DNA from: DT-110 sp030148525
Lineage (GTDB): Bacteria > Bacteroidota > Bacteroidia > Chitinophagales > Saprospiraceae
Direction: 5' to 3'
Length of the DNA: 64,000 nt
Assembly: GCA_965227445.1 (NCBI GenBank)
Contig: OZ245751.1
Location: forward strand, 5,270,001-5,334,000
Part shown: one piece after another, positions 34,056-43,600 of the stretch
How the letters are laid out: every line of letters starts with the position of its first letter
Position numbering within the stretch: position 1 is the first letter of the stretch
Program-made: the position numbers and the translations under genes
Notes under the pieces: generated by a model
Database searches by the model: none
Seen by the model: only the letters and a program-made list of their open reading frames with translations
What the model was told of the DNA's origin: nothing

Positions 34056-34442
34056 TTATTGATTGGGTTGCAAAATACTGTTTCGGTTGCCCTCGGTATC
34101 GCGGAAAGACACGTACAGGCCGGTGCCGGGGATATCCATAGGCTCACCGAGGACTTCTCCTCCATGCTTGGTAATGCGCTCCATCGTTTCCTGCATATTA
34201 CCCACACCGATCACGATGGACGGGTATTGGCCGGGCCAATCGGGTTTGACCGGAAACATGCCACCGTCGATGGCACCGGCTGGCTTTCCAGGTACAGCAT
34301 CCGTTTCGGTGGTAGTAACCAATATGTAATCGTTCATTTCCGGACCCAACTGCTGGATTTTCCAACCAAATACGCCCTCGTAAAATTTGGAGGCCCGAAT
34401 AGCTACTTTGTAGGGTAATTCAAAATGGACTACAGGATTCAT
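34056..34442 (-). CDS. VOC/glyoxalase-family protein
   Basis: 128 residues, two beta-alpha-beta-beta-beta units. VVHFELPYKVAIRASKFYEGVFGWKIQQL and the closing DIPGTGLYVSFRDTEGNRNSILQPNQ are typical of the Glo_EDI/VOC family. Predicted metal ligands are the N-terminal His and the late Glu region. Substrate unknown. Middle gene of the operon. Confidence 0.88.
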   Translation of the reverse strand: MNPVVHFELPYKVAIRASKFYEGVFGWKIQQLGPEMNDYILVTTTETDAVPGKPAGAIDGGMFPVKPDWPGQYPSIVIGVGNMQETMERITKHGGEVLGEPMDIPGTGLYVSFRDTEGNRNSILQPNQ

Positions 34443-34463
34443 ATACTTGATTTTTTTTCGGAG

Positions 34464-34919
34464 CTATTTTTTGGCGAAAGCCTTCTCCAAAACGGGTAAA
34501 TCAATTTTATTCATTTGCAATAGCGCATCCATGACCCGCTTAGTTTGTTCGGGGTCTCCGCTGGACATCATCTCCATAAACCGGGTCGGGACCACCTGCC
34601 AGGAAAGGCCAAAGCGGTCTTTAAGCCAGCCACAGCGGCTTTCGGATCCTCCATTAGCGGTCAGGTTATCCCAGAAGTGATCCACTTCCGCCTGATCACC
34701 GCAGTGAATCATTAGCGAAATGGCCTCATTAAAGGTAAACTGAGGTCCACCGTTCAGAGCTATTAAAGAAAGTCCGGCGAGATCGAAAGTGACGATCATC
34801 TCCGATTTGGAGGTGATCTGACTGTCCGGAAACAGGGAACAGTAAAATTCAGCCGCCTCTAGTGCCTGATGGTCGTACCATAGGTAGGGCGTGATCTTAT
34901 GGGCTGCGATGGATGCCAT
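34464..34919 (-). CDS. PhnB-like VOC protein (3-dmu-9_3-mt type)
   Basis: 151 residues. ITPYLWYDHQALEAAEFYCSLFPDSQI at the N-terminus, then SLMIHCGDQAEVDHFWDNLTANGG and CGWLKDRFGLSWQVVP, which define the PhnB-like group. Biological role unknown. First gene of the leftward operon; ends in AFAKK, whose DNA holds one exact GGCTTTCGCCAAAA copy reaching the stop codon. Confidence 0.9.
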   Translation of the reverse strand: MASIAAHKITPYLWYDHQALEAAEFYCSLFPDSQITSKSEMIVTFDLAGLSLIALNGGPQFTFNEAISLMIHCGDQAEVDHFWDNLTANGGSESRCGWLKDRFGLSWQVVPTRFMEMMSSGDPEQTKRVMDALLQMNKIDLPVLEKAFAKK

Positions 34920-35041
34920 AGTGAATTGTTTTCTACAACATTACGGGAAAAACGGATTTGGGTAAACCGGGGAATACGACAATCTTAGGGGTTGATTGCG
35001 ACAGGCGTTGGTGGTATCTTCTGTCCCTAATTTCTTGAATT

Positions 35042-36028
35042 ATGAAGCATGTCTCCATTCTGGTACCCAAGGGGCAATACAGTATTGTCAATATTGCGGG
35101 CACCTTTCAGATCCTGAATTGGGCCAATGATCTGTTTTTTCAGCAGACCCGCAAACGACTATTTCAGATCGAATTCGTGGGGCACGAAAAGCCGGCTCAT
35201 GACGCTGATGGCTTCTATACGGTCACGCCTCCACGCACCATGGCAGAGGTACAGAACATCGACCTGATCATCATTCCCGCTGTTCACGGAGACTTGCGGG
35301 AGGCCATTGCGCACAACCAGGAAGTGATCGACTGGGTGCACCAACAACACCAGCAGGGAGCTGAGGTAGCTGCCTTCTGCATTGGTGTCTTCCTGCTGGC
35401 CGAGACGGGTATGCTCAACGGGCGCACCTGCTCTACCCACTGGGAACAAGCGGCACAATTACAGCAACAGTACCCCGAAATCGATGTGCAATCCGAACGT
35501 ATCATCACCGAGAGCGAGGGCATATATACCAGTGGCGGGGCCTACGCCTTCACCAATCTGGTCATTTACCTGATCGAAAAATACGGCGGTCGTGAACTGG
35601 CTATACTGACCGCCAAGGCCTTCATGATTGATGTTGATAAAGAAGACCAATCCGTATTTATGATGTTCAACGGTCAAAAGGATCACGGTGATGTACTGGT
35701 TCTTCAGGTACAAGAGTTCCTGGAATCTAATCACGCGGATAAGATAACCGTGGAACAACTGGCTAGTCTGCATACCACTACCCGTCGTACCTTGGAACGC
35801 CGCTTTAAACAGGCTACTACCAACTCCATTCTAGAGTACCTACAGCGGGTGCGCATGGAGGCTGCCAAGCGGCTGCTGGAAGGGCAGACCAAAACCATAC
35901 ACGAGGCGATGGCTGAGGTGGGTTACGGTGACCCTAAAGCATTCCGTACGGTCTTTAAACGGTGGGTGGGGATCACGCCTATGGCTTATCGGCAGAAGTT
36001 TCAGCACAGAGTGGAGGTGCCGGGTTAG
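35042..36028 (+). CDS. GlxA-family AraC-type regulator (DJ-1/PfpI + HTH)
   Basis: 328 residues. N-terminal DJ-1/PfpI-like domain (about 1-190) with the nucleophile-elbow-like Cys in AAFCIGVFLLAETG, then an AraC/XylS double HTH (about 225-325; ITVEQLASLHTTTRRTLERRFKQAT and AMAEVGYGDPKAFRTVFKRWVGITPMAYRQKF). Divergent from the VOC-VOC-NTF2 operon, 122 bp apart, so that operon is the likely target. A heptad array follows the stop. Confidence 0.92.
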   Translation: MKHVSILVPKGQYSIVNIAGTFQILNWANDLFFQQTRKRLFQIEFVGHEKPAHDADGFYTVTPPRTMAEVQNIDLIIIPAVHGDLREAIAHNQEVIDWVHQQHQQGAEVAAFCIGVFLLAETGMLNGRTCSTHWEQAAQLQQQYPEIDVQSERIITESEGIYTSGGAYAFTNLVIYLIEKYGGRELAILTAKAFMIDVDKEDQSVFMMFNGQKDHGDVLVLQVQEFLESNHADKITVEQLASLHTTTRRTLERRFKQATTNSILEYLQRVRMEAAKRLLEGQTKTIHEAMAEVGYGDPKAFRTVFKRWVGITPMAYRQKFQHRVEVPG

Positions 36029-36033
36029 GAAAA

Positions 36034-36068
36034 GGTTCATGGTCCAAGATCCAGGAGCCAAGGTATTA
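36034..36068. repeat. Heptad array, 5 units, downstream of the GlxA-type gene
   Basis: GGTTCAT, GGTCCAA, GATCCAG, GAGCCAA, GGTATTA, starting 5 nt after a plus-strand stop codon. This is an array at the 3' end of a rightward gene. Confidence 0.65.
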
Positions 36069-36169
36069 TGGGCAGGCTTCTAAGCTGCCATTACTTTATG
36101 AATCCAATAGTCTACGAACCGGATTTTCTATTGTACTCCCAGGATACTGATTCCAAACAATTCGACGGG

Positions 36170-36871
36170 TTACTCCTCTTTCTTCCAAAATGCAAGCGGC
36201 CTTGAGCCAGCCATCAATAACCAGAGACAGATACCGATTTCGCCAACGGAGGATGGAATATTGGCAATCGTAGCTAATAAACTGCCCGGATATGAAGAGG
36301 GCCACAGCATGGCAGCGAAACACTCGATGAGGTATCCGATGCAGCCCAGCATCAGGAAGATGCCCAGGATTTTTGGTAAAAAACCGGACCGATAGACTAA
36401 CCAACCGAAAGGGAAGAGCCAAAGCCCCCAGAAAACTTGGGTAACTACGATACCCCGGTTAAATGCATCTAAGCGCGCTCGTATTTGAAAGGCTAGTGTA
36501 TCGTTGCTCAAGTTCGATGTTTCCTGAACCAAATCCAGAATAGCTAATTTTTCCGTTAGATTCAGAAAGGACATTGGAATGCTGATCAATACCAGAATCA
36601 CCATAATTTTGGCGAAAGCCTTATCCACCTTATGTAACAATTGATAAAGCGCAAAAACCAGTGCTAAAAACGCCAAATAACTCAACATCCCAAGTGCAAC
36701 ATTCCATCGGACCAACTGCGGGGATTGCTGAATATGCTGAAGGGTCAACAGCGGGCTATCCGAAACGATGTATTGACTCGGTAGGTACATCAGATTGAGG
36801 ATGCCCGTTACCACCAGGATCAGGTAAAATAAACCGGCAAGACGAGCAGTACGGTGATCACCAGTGGCCAT
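36170..36871 (-). CDS. DUF4386-like membrane protein
   Basis: 233 residues, six to seven TM helices. The N-terminus TARLAGLFYLILVVTGI and the central FQIRARLDAFNRGIVVTQVFWGLWLFPFGWLVYRSGFLPKILG stretch are the DUF4386 hallmarks. Function unknown. The ATG at 36871 was chosen; the earlier frame start at 36925 lacks family similarity. It holds one GGCTTTCGCCAAAA copy (KAFAKI). Confidence 0.88.
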   Translation of the reverse strand: MATGDHRTARLAGLFYLILVVTGILNLMYLPSQYIVSDSPLLTLQHIQQSPQLVRWNVALGMLSYLAFLALVFALYQLLHKVDKAFAKIMVILVLISIPMSFLNLTEKLAILDLVQETSNLSNDTLAFQIRARLDAFNRGIVVTQVFWGLWLFPFGWLVYRSGFLPKILGIFLMLGCIGYLIECFAAMLWPSSYPGSLLATIANIPSSVGEIGICLWLLMAGSRPLAFWKKEE

Positions 36872-36956
36872 TTTTTGTGGTTTTTTGGTTAGCACAAGTT
36901 GACCGTTGATGTCCTGCTTTCGCAAAAAAACCGACGAAGGGCTTTGAATTTACTAC

Positions 36957-37035
36957 GATGCCATCCTAGATGGCATCTCCTATTTTTGCAATCTGCCTGA
37001 CACTCGTGAAAATTAGCCGCCTTTTCAGGAACTAT
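36957..37035. repeat. Palindromic intergenic repeat, copy 2
   Basis: GATGCCATC-CTA-GATGGCATC dyad, then TCCTATTTTTGCAATCTGCC and a further shared part CCGCCTTTTCAGGAACTATT that runs into the glycosyltransferase stop codon (37032-37034). It matches copy 3 over about 78 bp. Confidence 0.88.
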
Positions 37036-38330
37036 TTTGCCTGGACGATTTTTACCGCCTTTCCATCTATGCGATTCTCTAACTCAGTTATACAGATGTC
37101 TAATGCCGTTGAATTATTGAGAAGCCTTTCAAACGACTTCGCGTTTTGACGGTAGGAGGCATCCGATAATAATCGTTGAATAGAACGACTGATCTTACGT
37201 GGCTTAGCCGAAGGTTTTAATTGTATGCCCAATCCATGGTGCGATACTTTGACTGCATTATCCGGTTGGTCGCGACCCTTGGGGAGACAAAGCAGCGGCA
37301 ATCCGTGCGCCAGTGCCCGCATTATAGTGCCATGGCCAGCGTGCGTTACCACCAGATCAGCTTCCTTAAACACCTGGGAATGTGGAGCTGATTGTACGAC
37401 AACCACATTTGAGGACGCCTCAAAAAACTCTTCTTTCATGGCGGGCCCAAGAGTAACCAACCCGCGGACGGGAAGCGAACTTAAAGCATCCATTATTCGC
37501 TGCAAGGTTGAGCGCTGATTCTGAAAAGTGGAAGAAAGTGAAACAACCACCAGTGGACGGTCGTCATTGGGTGAAAATGGATTTTGCCAGTCCTCTGTCC
37601 AATCAGGGTCATCAAGAATGGGACCGGTATACCGTACATTAACAGGAGCAGGATTCAGGGGAAAATCATAGTCGCTGCACGTCATTATCCAGCGAAAGTC
37701 GACCTTATTGAAGAGATCTGCGGTTTGGTCTAAAAGATCCAGTTTATACTCATTTCGTAGTGTATTCAAGTCGGGCAGAAAGGCATTCAGACTTTTGTGA
37801 AAGAGACCTGCCAATATCCTATCACGCATTCGTCCTATCCAGCCGCGACCAGGCTTCAGCCCCAGCAAACCTGGTGGACGGTTGGGACCAGGTAAATACT
37901 CAGGAAAATGAAAAGCAAGTACAGTTGGTAGTCCCAGCGCCTCCCCGGCAATTAACGCTCCGGGCATTAAACAGTCGACCAGAAGCATATCTGCTTTTGT
38001 CTCTTTCGCAATCCGATGCGTGTCCCCGGCCACAATGTCGGCCGGACCAAACACCACCTTTTTTAAGGTAGGATTAACCGTCGGCTTGCTATTCCAGTCC
38101 TGCATGATATCCTCCGTCCGATCAGTTCTGGTGAAATAATCGGAAAAGGAGTGGTAAATGTGGCCTTCTTGCTCAATTGTTTGTTTCAGGCATGGTTCCG
38201 TTAAAATGTGAATCTGGTGCCCCCGATCAGCTAACCGGCGTGCCAGTCCCAGCATAGGTGGCATATTACCGCCACCTTCTATGGTAACCAGCAAAATATT
38301 CCGGACAATTGGTGTGTTCTCCAAACTCAT
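37032..38330 (-). CDS. UGT/MGT-type glycosyltransferase (GT1)
   Basis: 432 residues, GT-B fold. N-terminal acceptor domain (ILLVTIEGGGNMPPMLGLARRLADRGH) and a C-terminal nucleotide-sugar domain with VVVVSLSSTFQNQ, APHSQVFKEADLVVTHAGHGTIMRALAHGLPLLCLPKGRDQPDNA, the macrolide/sterol-type signature. Such enzymes glycosylate small lipophilic molecules, often to inactivate them. It follows the TetR gene by 4 nt and should be repressed by it; a self-protection role against an antibiotic-like compound is an inference. Confidence 0.92.
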   Translation of the reverse strand: MSLENTPIVRNILLVTIEGGGNMPPMLGLARRLADRGHQIHILTEPCLKQTIEQEGHIYHSFSDYFTRTDRTEDIMQDWNSKPTVNPTLKKVVFGPADIVAGDTHRIAKETKADMLLVDCLMPGALIAGEALGLPTVLAFHFPEYLPGPNRPPGLLGLKPGRGWIGRMRDRILAGLFHKSLNAFLPDLNTLRNEYKLDLLDQTADLFNKVDFRWIMTCSDYDFPLNPAPVNVRYTGPILDDPDWTEDWQNPFSPNDDRPLVVVSLSSTFQNQRSTLQRIMDALSSLPVRGLVTLGPAMKEEFFEASSNVVVVQSAPHSQVFKEADLVVTHAGHGTIMRALAHGLPLLCLPKGRDQPDNAVKVSHHGLGIQLKPSAKPRKISRSIQRLLSDASYRQNAKSFERLLNNSTALDICITELENRIDGKAVKIVQAK

Positions 38331-38334
38331 GGTT

Positions 38335-38934
38335 CTAGGTGTTTTGTGTTAAACTATATAGCAGGCGATAAAAAACCTGATAGGTTTCCTCCTTGGATTT
38401 ACCAAGATCCCTTCGCAGCAATTTCCAGAGATAGATTTCCGTGGCGGTGACGAAACTGGTTAAGGTAGTTTCGTACTCAGCGCTTGATTGGGCTGGCAAA
38501 AACGGGGCGAATACCTCCCTACACCATTCCCGATGATACTGCCTTCCGCGAATCAGGATCTGATGAGCAATCTCAAATTGATCCTCTACGTATATGGTAC
38601 GAATCACTGCGTTACCCATCTGCTCATACTCCTCCAGTAACACCCTCAGGATTTCTTCCAAATCTCCCGGAGTGGCGCGTCTCCTGTCCTGTTCAAACTT
38701 CCCTGCGTCTTGTGCAATGGAAGCGGCAAAAAGGTCTTCTTTGGAGCCAAATTTCCGAAGGATGGTACGTACGGTCACTCCGGCATTATCCGCTACCTTT
38801 TCCAGGGTTATTTCCGGAAGAGGAGTTGTAAGCCACAGCCCGGCTACTGATTTAAGTATGGTTTGGTCGGTTTGGGCAGCCTGCCTGGCTCGCTTGCCCA
38901 TTGAGTAGGATCGGGCAGGTTTATCTGAATTCAT
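38335..38934 (-). CDS. TetR-family regulator of the glycosyltransferase
   Basis: 199 residues. HTH at about 40-65 (ITLEKVADNAGVTVRTILRKFGSKEDLFAA), helical ligand domain thereafter. The start codon at 38934 overlaps a 47-bp palindrome, a strong sign of autorepression. Two-gene operon with the UGT-like enzyme: the ligand is plausibly the glycosylation substrate (inference). Confidence 0.92.
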   Translation of the reverse strand: MNSDKPARSYSMGKRARQAAQTDQTILKSVAGLWLTTPLPEITLEKVADNAGVTVRTILRKFGSKEDLFAASIAQDAGKFEQDRRRATPGDLEEILRVLLEEYEQMGNAVIRTIYVEDQFEIAHQILIRGRQYHREWCREVFAPFLPAQSSAEYETTLTSFVTATEIYLWKLLRRDLGKSKEETYQVFYRLLYSLTQNT

Positions 38935-38980
38935 GTCACTAAAATAGACATTAAATTAATTAATGTCAATTTAAGTGACA
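38934..38980. promoter_or_regulatory. 47-bp nested palindromic operator at the TetR start
   Basis: Inner dyad GACATTAA-N5-TTAATGTC and outer arms TGTCACT / AGTGACA share one centre. It begins at the A of the start codon of the tetR-like gene and extends upstream, so a bound repressor would block both transcription and initiation. Confidence 0.75.
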
Positions 38981-39000
38981 CGAAACTGAAAGGCATCGGG

Positions 39001-39079
39001 GATGCCATCCTAGATGGCATCTCCTATTTTCGCAATCTGCCTGACACCCACTAAAATTACCCGCCTTTTCAGGAACTAT
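39001..39079. repeat. Palindromic intergenic repeat, copy 3
   Basis: Same dyad and the same 3' part as copy 2, again ending at the stop codon (39076-39078) of a minus-strand gene, here the sulfatase. Confidence 0.88.
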
Positions 39080-40425
39080 TCCGTCTTTGACATTTTCGCG
39101 CCCGTCTCCAACGAAAAAGTCACCATCTGCTCTCGCAGTGCCTCCACCTGCTCCGGATACTGTTCGGCAACATTGTACTGTTCACCAGGGTCGCGGTCCA
39201 GGTGATACAGTTGGGGGCGTTCCGGATCGGCCAAACGCAACTTCCAGGGTCCTTCACGCACGGCCTGCAATGAATCCAGCCACAGGTAAAAGAAGGGATC
39301 ACCCGGGCCAGCGGTCACTTCGCCGGTCAGGAGCGGCCATACATTATGCCCGTCGATGGGGCGATCAGTCGGGATAGCAGCACCCCCGAGTTGGGCCAGG
39401 GTCACAAACAGATCCATCGTAGTAACCGTGACGTCACTGACCTGACCCGCCGGTATCTCACCGGGCCAGCGCACCATACATGGCACCCGAAAACCGCCCT
39501 CCCAAGTGGTCGCTTTAGCTCCCCGGAGCGGCCCGGCGCTGCCTCCATGCCAGGGTTCCACCCCGCGCTGTAACATACGATCGGGCAGATCCTGCCAGGG
39601 ACCATTGTCGGAGGTAAAGACAAGGATGGTGTTGTCATCCAGTCCCAGTTCCTCTAAGGTGTTTAGGATTTCGCCCGTACTCCAGTCGAGCGCCTCGATC
39701 ACGTCGCCGTATAACCCCCCTTTGGAGGTACCACGAAACCGTTCACTGGCACTGATTGGTAAATGGGGCATACTGTGAGCAAGGTACAGAAAGAAAGGTT
39801 TTTCCTGGTGATCAGATATAAACTGAACTGCCCGTTCCGTATAGGTCTCCGTAAGCCCTTCTTGTTCATAATTGACTACCCGGATGGGCTGGTCATCCTC
39901 GTACATAAAAAGCGTATCGGTTTCACTGAGCCACGGGCACCACGGCAGGATCATATCGTTACTATATGGTAATCCATAGAATTGGTCGAACCCATTGGCA
40001 GTGGGCAGGTATTCGGGTAGGTGCCCCAGATGCCACTTACCCACGGCCATGGTCGCATAGCCTTGCTCCGACAACAGATCAGCAATGGTCACCTCATCGG
40101 TGGGCAGCCCCTTGGTCGATTCCGGGCCGAAGTTGAACGGCGTATGCCGGATGGGATATCGGCCGGTCAGCAGTGCGGCCCGCGAAGGCGTGCACACGGG
40201 TGCTGCTGCGTAGAAAGATGTAAACTTGATCCCCTCCCGGGCCATCCGCTCCAAATGCGGCGTACGAATAGTGGGATGCCCGTAATTACTCAGATCACCG
40301 TAGCCCAGGTCGTCGGTAAAGATGAGGACAATGTTAGGCGGTCTGGTTTTGGAAAGCGAGGAATCAGTAGAACATCCGCTTAGAAAGGTCAACAGTAGGC
40401 AGCAAAAGAGAAGGAGCTTGATCAT
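39076..40425 (-). CDS. Secreted arylsulfatase-like lipoprotein (family S1)
   Basis: 449 residues. Lipobox FLSGC; metal ligands in LIFTDDLGYGD (Asp38/39); CTPSRAALLTGRY with Cys78, the residue oxidised to formylglycine (CxPSR). VGKWHLG and FTSDNG are the further family motifs. Removes sulfate esters, typically from algal or host polysaccharides in marine Bacteroidota. No anaerobic maturase (anSME) or FGE gene is in the window. Stand-alone gene. Confidence 0.94.
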   Translation of the reverse strand: MIKLLLFCCLLLTFLSGCSTDSSLSKTRPPNIVLIFTDDLGYGDLSNYGHPTIRTPHLERMAREGIKFTSFYAAAPVCTPSRAALLTGRYPIRHTPFNFGPESTKGLPTDEVTIADLLSEQGYATMAVGKWHLGHLPEYLPTANGFDQFYGLPYSNDMILPWCPWLSETDTLFMYEDDQPIRVVNYEQEGLTETYTERAVQFISDHQEKPFFLYLAHSMPHLPISASERFRGTSKGGLYGDVIEALDWSTGEILNTLEELGLDDNTILVFTSDNGPWQDLPDRMLQRGVEPWHGGSAGPLRGAKATTWEGGFRVPCMVRWPGEIPAGQVSDVTVTTMDLFVTLAQLGGAAIPTDRPIDGHNVWPLLTGEVTAGPGDPFFYLWLDSLQAVREGPWKLRLADPERPQLYHLDRDPGEQYNVAEQYPEQVEALREQMVTFSLETGAKMSKTE

Positions 40426-40503
40426 GAGCTTACAGTTCAGGTACGATTAAATGACAAGATGGTCATTTTTCTGAATTTGAAGTCCCAGTAGCTCATCCAG
40501 GGA

Positions 40504-40545
40504 GGTTCAAGCCTTCAACCGTGCACCGTCGGCCGTCAACCGTAT
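40504..40545. repeat. Heptad array, 6 units (ACCGTCG type)
   Basis: GGTTCAA, GCCTTCA, ACCGTGC, ACCGTCG, GCCGTCA, ACCGTAT in one register, immediately followed by the hairpin at 40546-40585, downstream of the large T9SS gene. Confidence 0.7.
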
Positions 40546-40585
40546 TACGAACCCCTTCACTACCGTAGCAGTGAAGGGGTTCGTA
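40546..40585 (-). terminator. 16-bp perfect hairpin, terminator of the T9SS esterase gene
   Basis: TACGAACCCCTTCACT / AGTGAAGGGGTTCGTA with an 8-nt loop, 22 bp beyond the stop codon. No long T-run follows, but position and stem strength suggest termination. Confidence 0.65.
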
Positions 40586-40607
40586 TCCCATGGTAAAAAG
40601 CCTCGAA

Positions 40608-43600
40608 TTATCGCTTAATCAACGGCAGGGTCTTGATACCAGTCTTACCCTGTGACGACCAGGTCGTCCGTATCCAGTAGACTGCAGGCGCCAGTTGGCT
40701 CATACCCTCCAGTTGAAAGGTATATTCACCCGGTCCCGCGATTGGCAGACGCTGCCGCTGGATCGGCTGCCCCAGGTTGTTAAACACGGTGACCTCCAAT
40801 TCACCGGCTGCATCGACCTGAATTATACCTTGTACCTGATCATCAAATGGGTTGGGGTACAGGCGTACAGCGTCCAGTTCGTAGGTATCCACAGTATAGA
40901 TATCCGTGATGGGTGAGCAGGGTACCGTATCGATCATCTTACCGAGTACGCGCTGGAACATCAGGGAGTGTCCGTCATTGTTCTGGTGAATACCATCACC
41001 GGAATCAAAGTCGGGATTGATCATTCCGTCGGGCGTAGCGGCACCAGTCCAGAAATCAATAGCCTGATCGCCGTAGATGGACAGGATAGAATCCCTCACC
41101 TCCCTCTGAATATCGATCTGGCTTTGACTGGTGAAATTCCGCGGCTGAGTCGTGGTGATATACACCCGGCTCCCTGCTGCCTGACCGGCATTGTACATCG
41201 CAGCGAAGTTGTCCAGTTGCCGATCAGCACCAAACCCACGAGTGGCATCATTGGAAGGCATATTGATGATGATGGCCGATGGTTTATAGGTCAGTGCCTT
41301 GGTGACATTGCGTTCGGAGTCAATGGAAACACCCGTACCACTTGGAATTTCCGTTCCGTCGGGCAGAATGTGATACGTAGTATATCCACCGCGGGCGAGA
41401 TTGATCACCTCGAAGGTGGTGTTACCCTGCGTCAACTCATTGCGATAACGCTCTACCCAGGAGCTATCGGGAGTTGCACCGACACCCTCAGCAGTAGAAG
41501 ATCCAAGCACCACAATGGTACAGGTCGACGTATCTGATGAGATCGTAAACGGCATTTCACTGACATCGGTCAGCGTATCTCCGGAAATACGAACCAGGGC
41601 TTCCGTTGTCGGCTGGTCGGAAACCGTCCACAGGTATTCCTGATTGACGCCGGGGAAGGTGCCTATGGTGTCCCAGCTGCTTCCATTATCCACGGAGTAT
41701 TCAAGTAATACGTCCTGTACGTTTTTGCTGGACCACTGGATGGCAGGCGTTTTACCTACCTGCCAGAATTCACCTCCATTCGGTGATACCAGGTCGAGCG
41801 ATGCCTCTACCTCGGCAGTGCTTTCGTACACCACTTTCATGGCACCCAAATAATAAAAACTAAAGCTGTTATTATTGCGCGGGCCGGCTGAAACCTTGAT
41901 GTCGATGGTCCCATCTGCTGCCGGTAATACATTAGCCACGGCAAGTTGGTCGGTATTCGAAGACACATTTAATAATACAGTATCGGCGGTAGCGCCCGTA
42001 ACAAGGTACCGGGTTTCACGAACATCGGTAGCGGTGCGCGAGGCAAAGAAGGAAATCTCTACCGCTTCGGTAGGATCAAAGTTGCGCATAATCAGTCCGG
42101 CAGTAGGCTGTTGCTGGCCACCAAATTCAGCAATATTTCCAAAGAAGCTGTCGCCGGAAGCTGAAGGGGGAATGCCCAGTGCCGGATCGGGAGCCAGGGT
42201 GCCGGCGGTATTAGCATTGTTGAAATCATCGTAGATCTCGATGCTTACCCCCGAGGTAAGGTTATTGGTCCGTAACAGATCAGCAATTGACCCCGCATTA
42301 GGGTCGGCTATATTATTCCAGGGAAGCGGGCTCGCATTGGGACCAAAGTCGACCAGGATAGTATCCTTCACAAATTCCGGCGGACGGCGTTCCCAGGTCA
42401 TTTTCATCAACCCAAGATAATAGAACCCCGAGCCATTACTATTGTTAGGACCCGGTGAAGCGGTAATCCGAATCACACCGCTGGTATCCGGAACCATTTG
42501 GGCCATTACCAGTGTGGAATCGTTATTCGAAGCATCCAGATACACCGTATCGAGGCCGCGACCTGCGATAGCGTACTGGGCTTCCCGTATATCATTTACT
42601 CCGTTACGGGCAGCGTAAAGGCTGAGGGTGTAGACAAAGTTGGTATCGAGGTTGTACAACTCCACCGCACCGGTAGGCTGTGTTTGTCCGCCAAAAGGGG
42701 TCACGTTACCAAAAAAGCTATCCCCCGTAGCGGTGGGCGGGAAACCCAGTGCCGGATCGGGATTCGATGACCCTGAACGGTTGATGTTATTGAATGAATC
42801 CACTACGGCAATCCCGTAGCCGGTGAGTACACCATTGTCATCCATCAGGTCCGAGATGAAACCTGTATCGGGACTCGATACGTTATTCCAACCACCGACC
42901 GACAGGTTATCACCGAAGTCGATCAATACTGTGTCACTGGGTAAAACCGGTGGTAGTGCATCGTAAGCGCACTGAATAGCTCCCAGGTAATAGAAGGCCG
43001 AACCATTGGAGTTATTAGGTCCCGGAGAGGCTTCGATCGTGATCAGACCAGCCGTATCAGCGACCATATCTATCCGAACGACCATGTCGGTATTATTCGA
43101 TGCATCCAATAGCACCGTATCCGTACCGGCACCGGTGACCACGTACTGAGCTTCCCGTACATCATTCACATTATTGCGCGACGCGAAGATGGTCAGCGAA
43201 TACGTCTCCCCTGGGGTCAGGTTGTTGAGCTGAACGGCACCCGTAGGCTGAACCTGTCCGCCAAAAGGCGTGACATTACCAAAAAAGCTATCGCCCGTTG
43301 CGGAAGCCGGAATACCCAAAGAGGGAGCCGGGCTCATAGAACCCGTGCGATTAATATTATTAAACGAGTCGACTACCGTCAGGCCAAAAGCCGTTTCGTC
43401 GCCACGTTGATTTAGCAACATGGTAACTTCTGCGTCGTTTGGGTTAGTAATATTATTCCAGGGTGGCAGACTCAGGTTGTCACCGAAGTCGATAGATACG
43501 GTGTCACGTACAGTCAGGATCGGTACTTCATCGTAATACAATTCTATGGAGCCCAGGTAATAAAAGCCCGAACCATTGGAGTTATTGGGACCGGGAGAGG

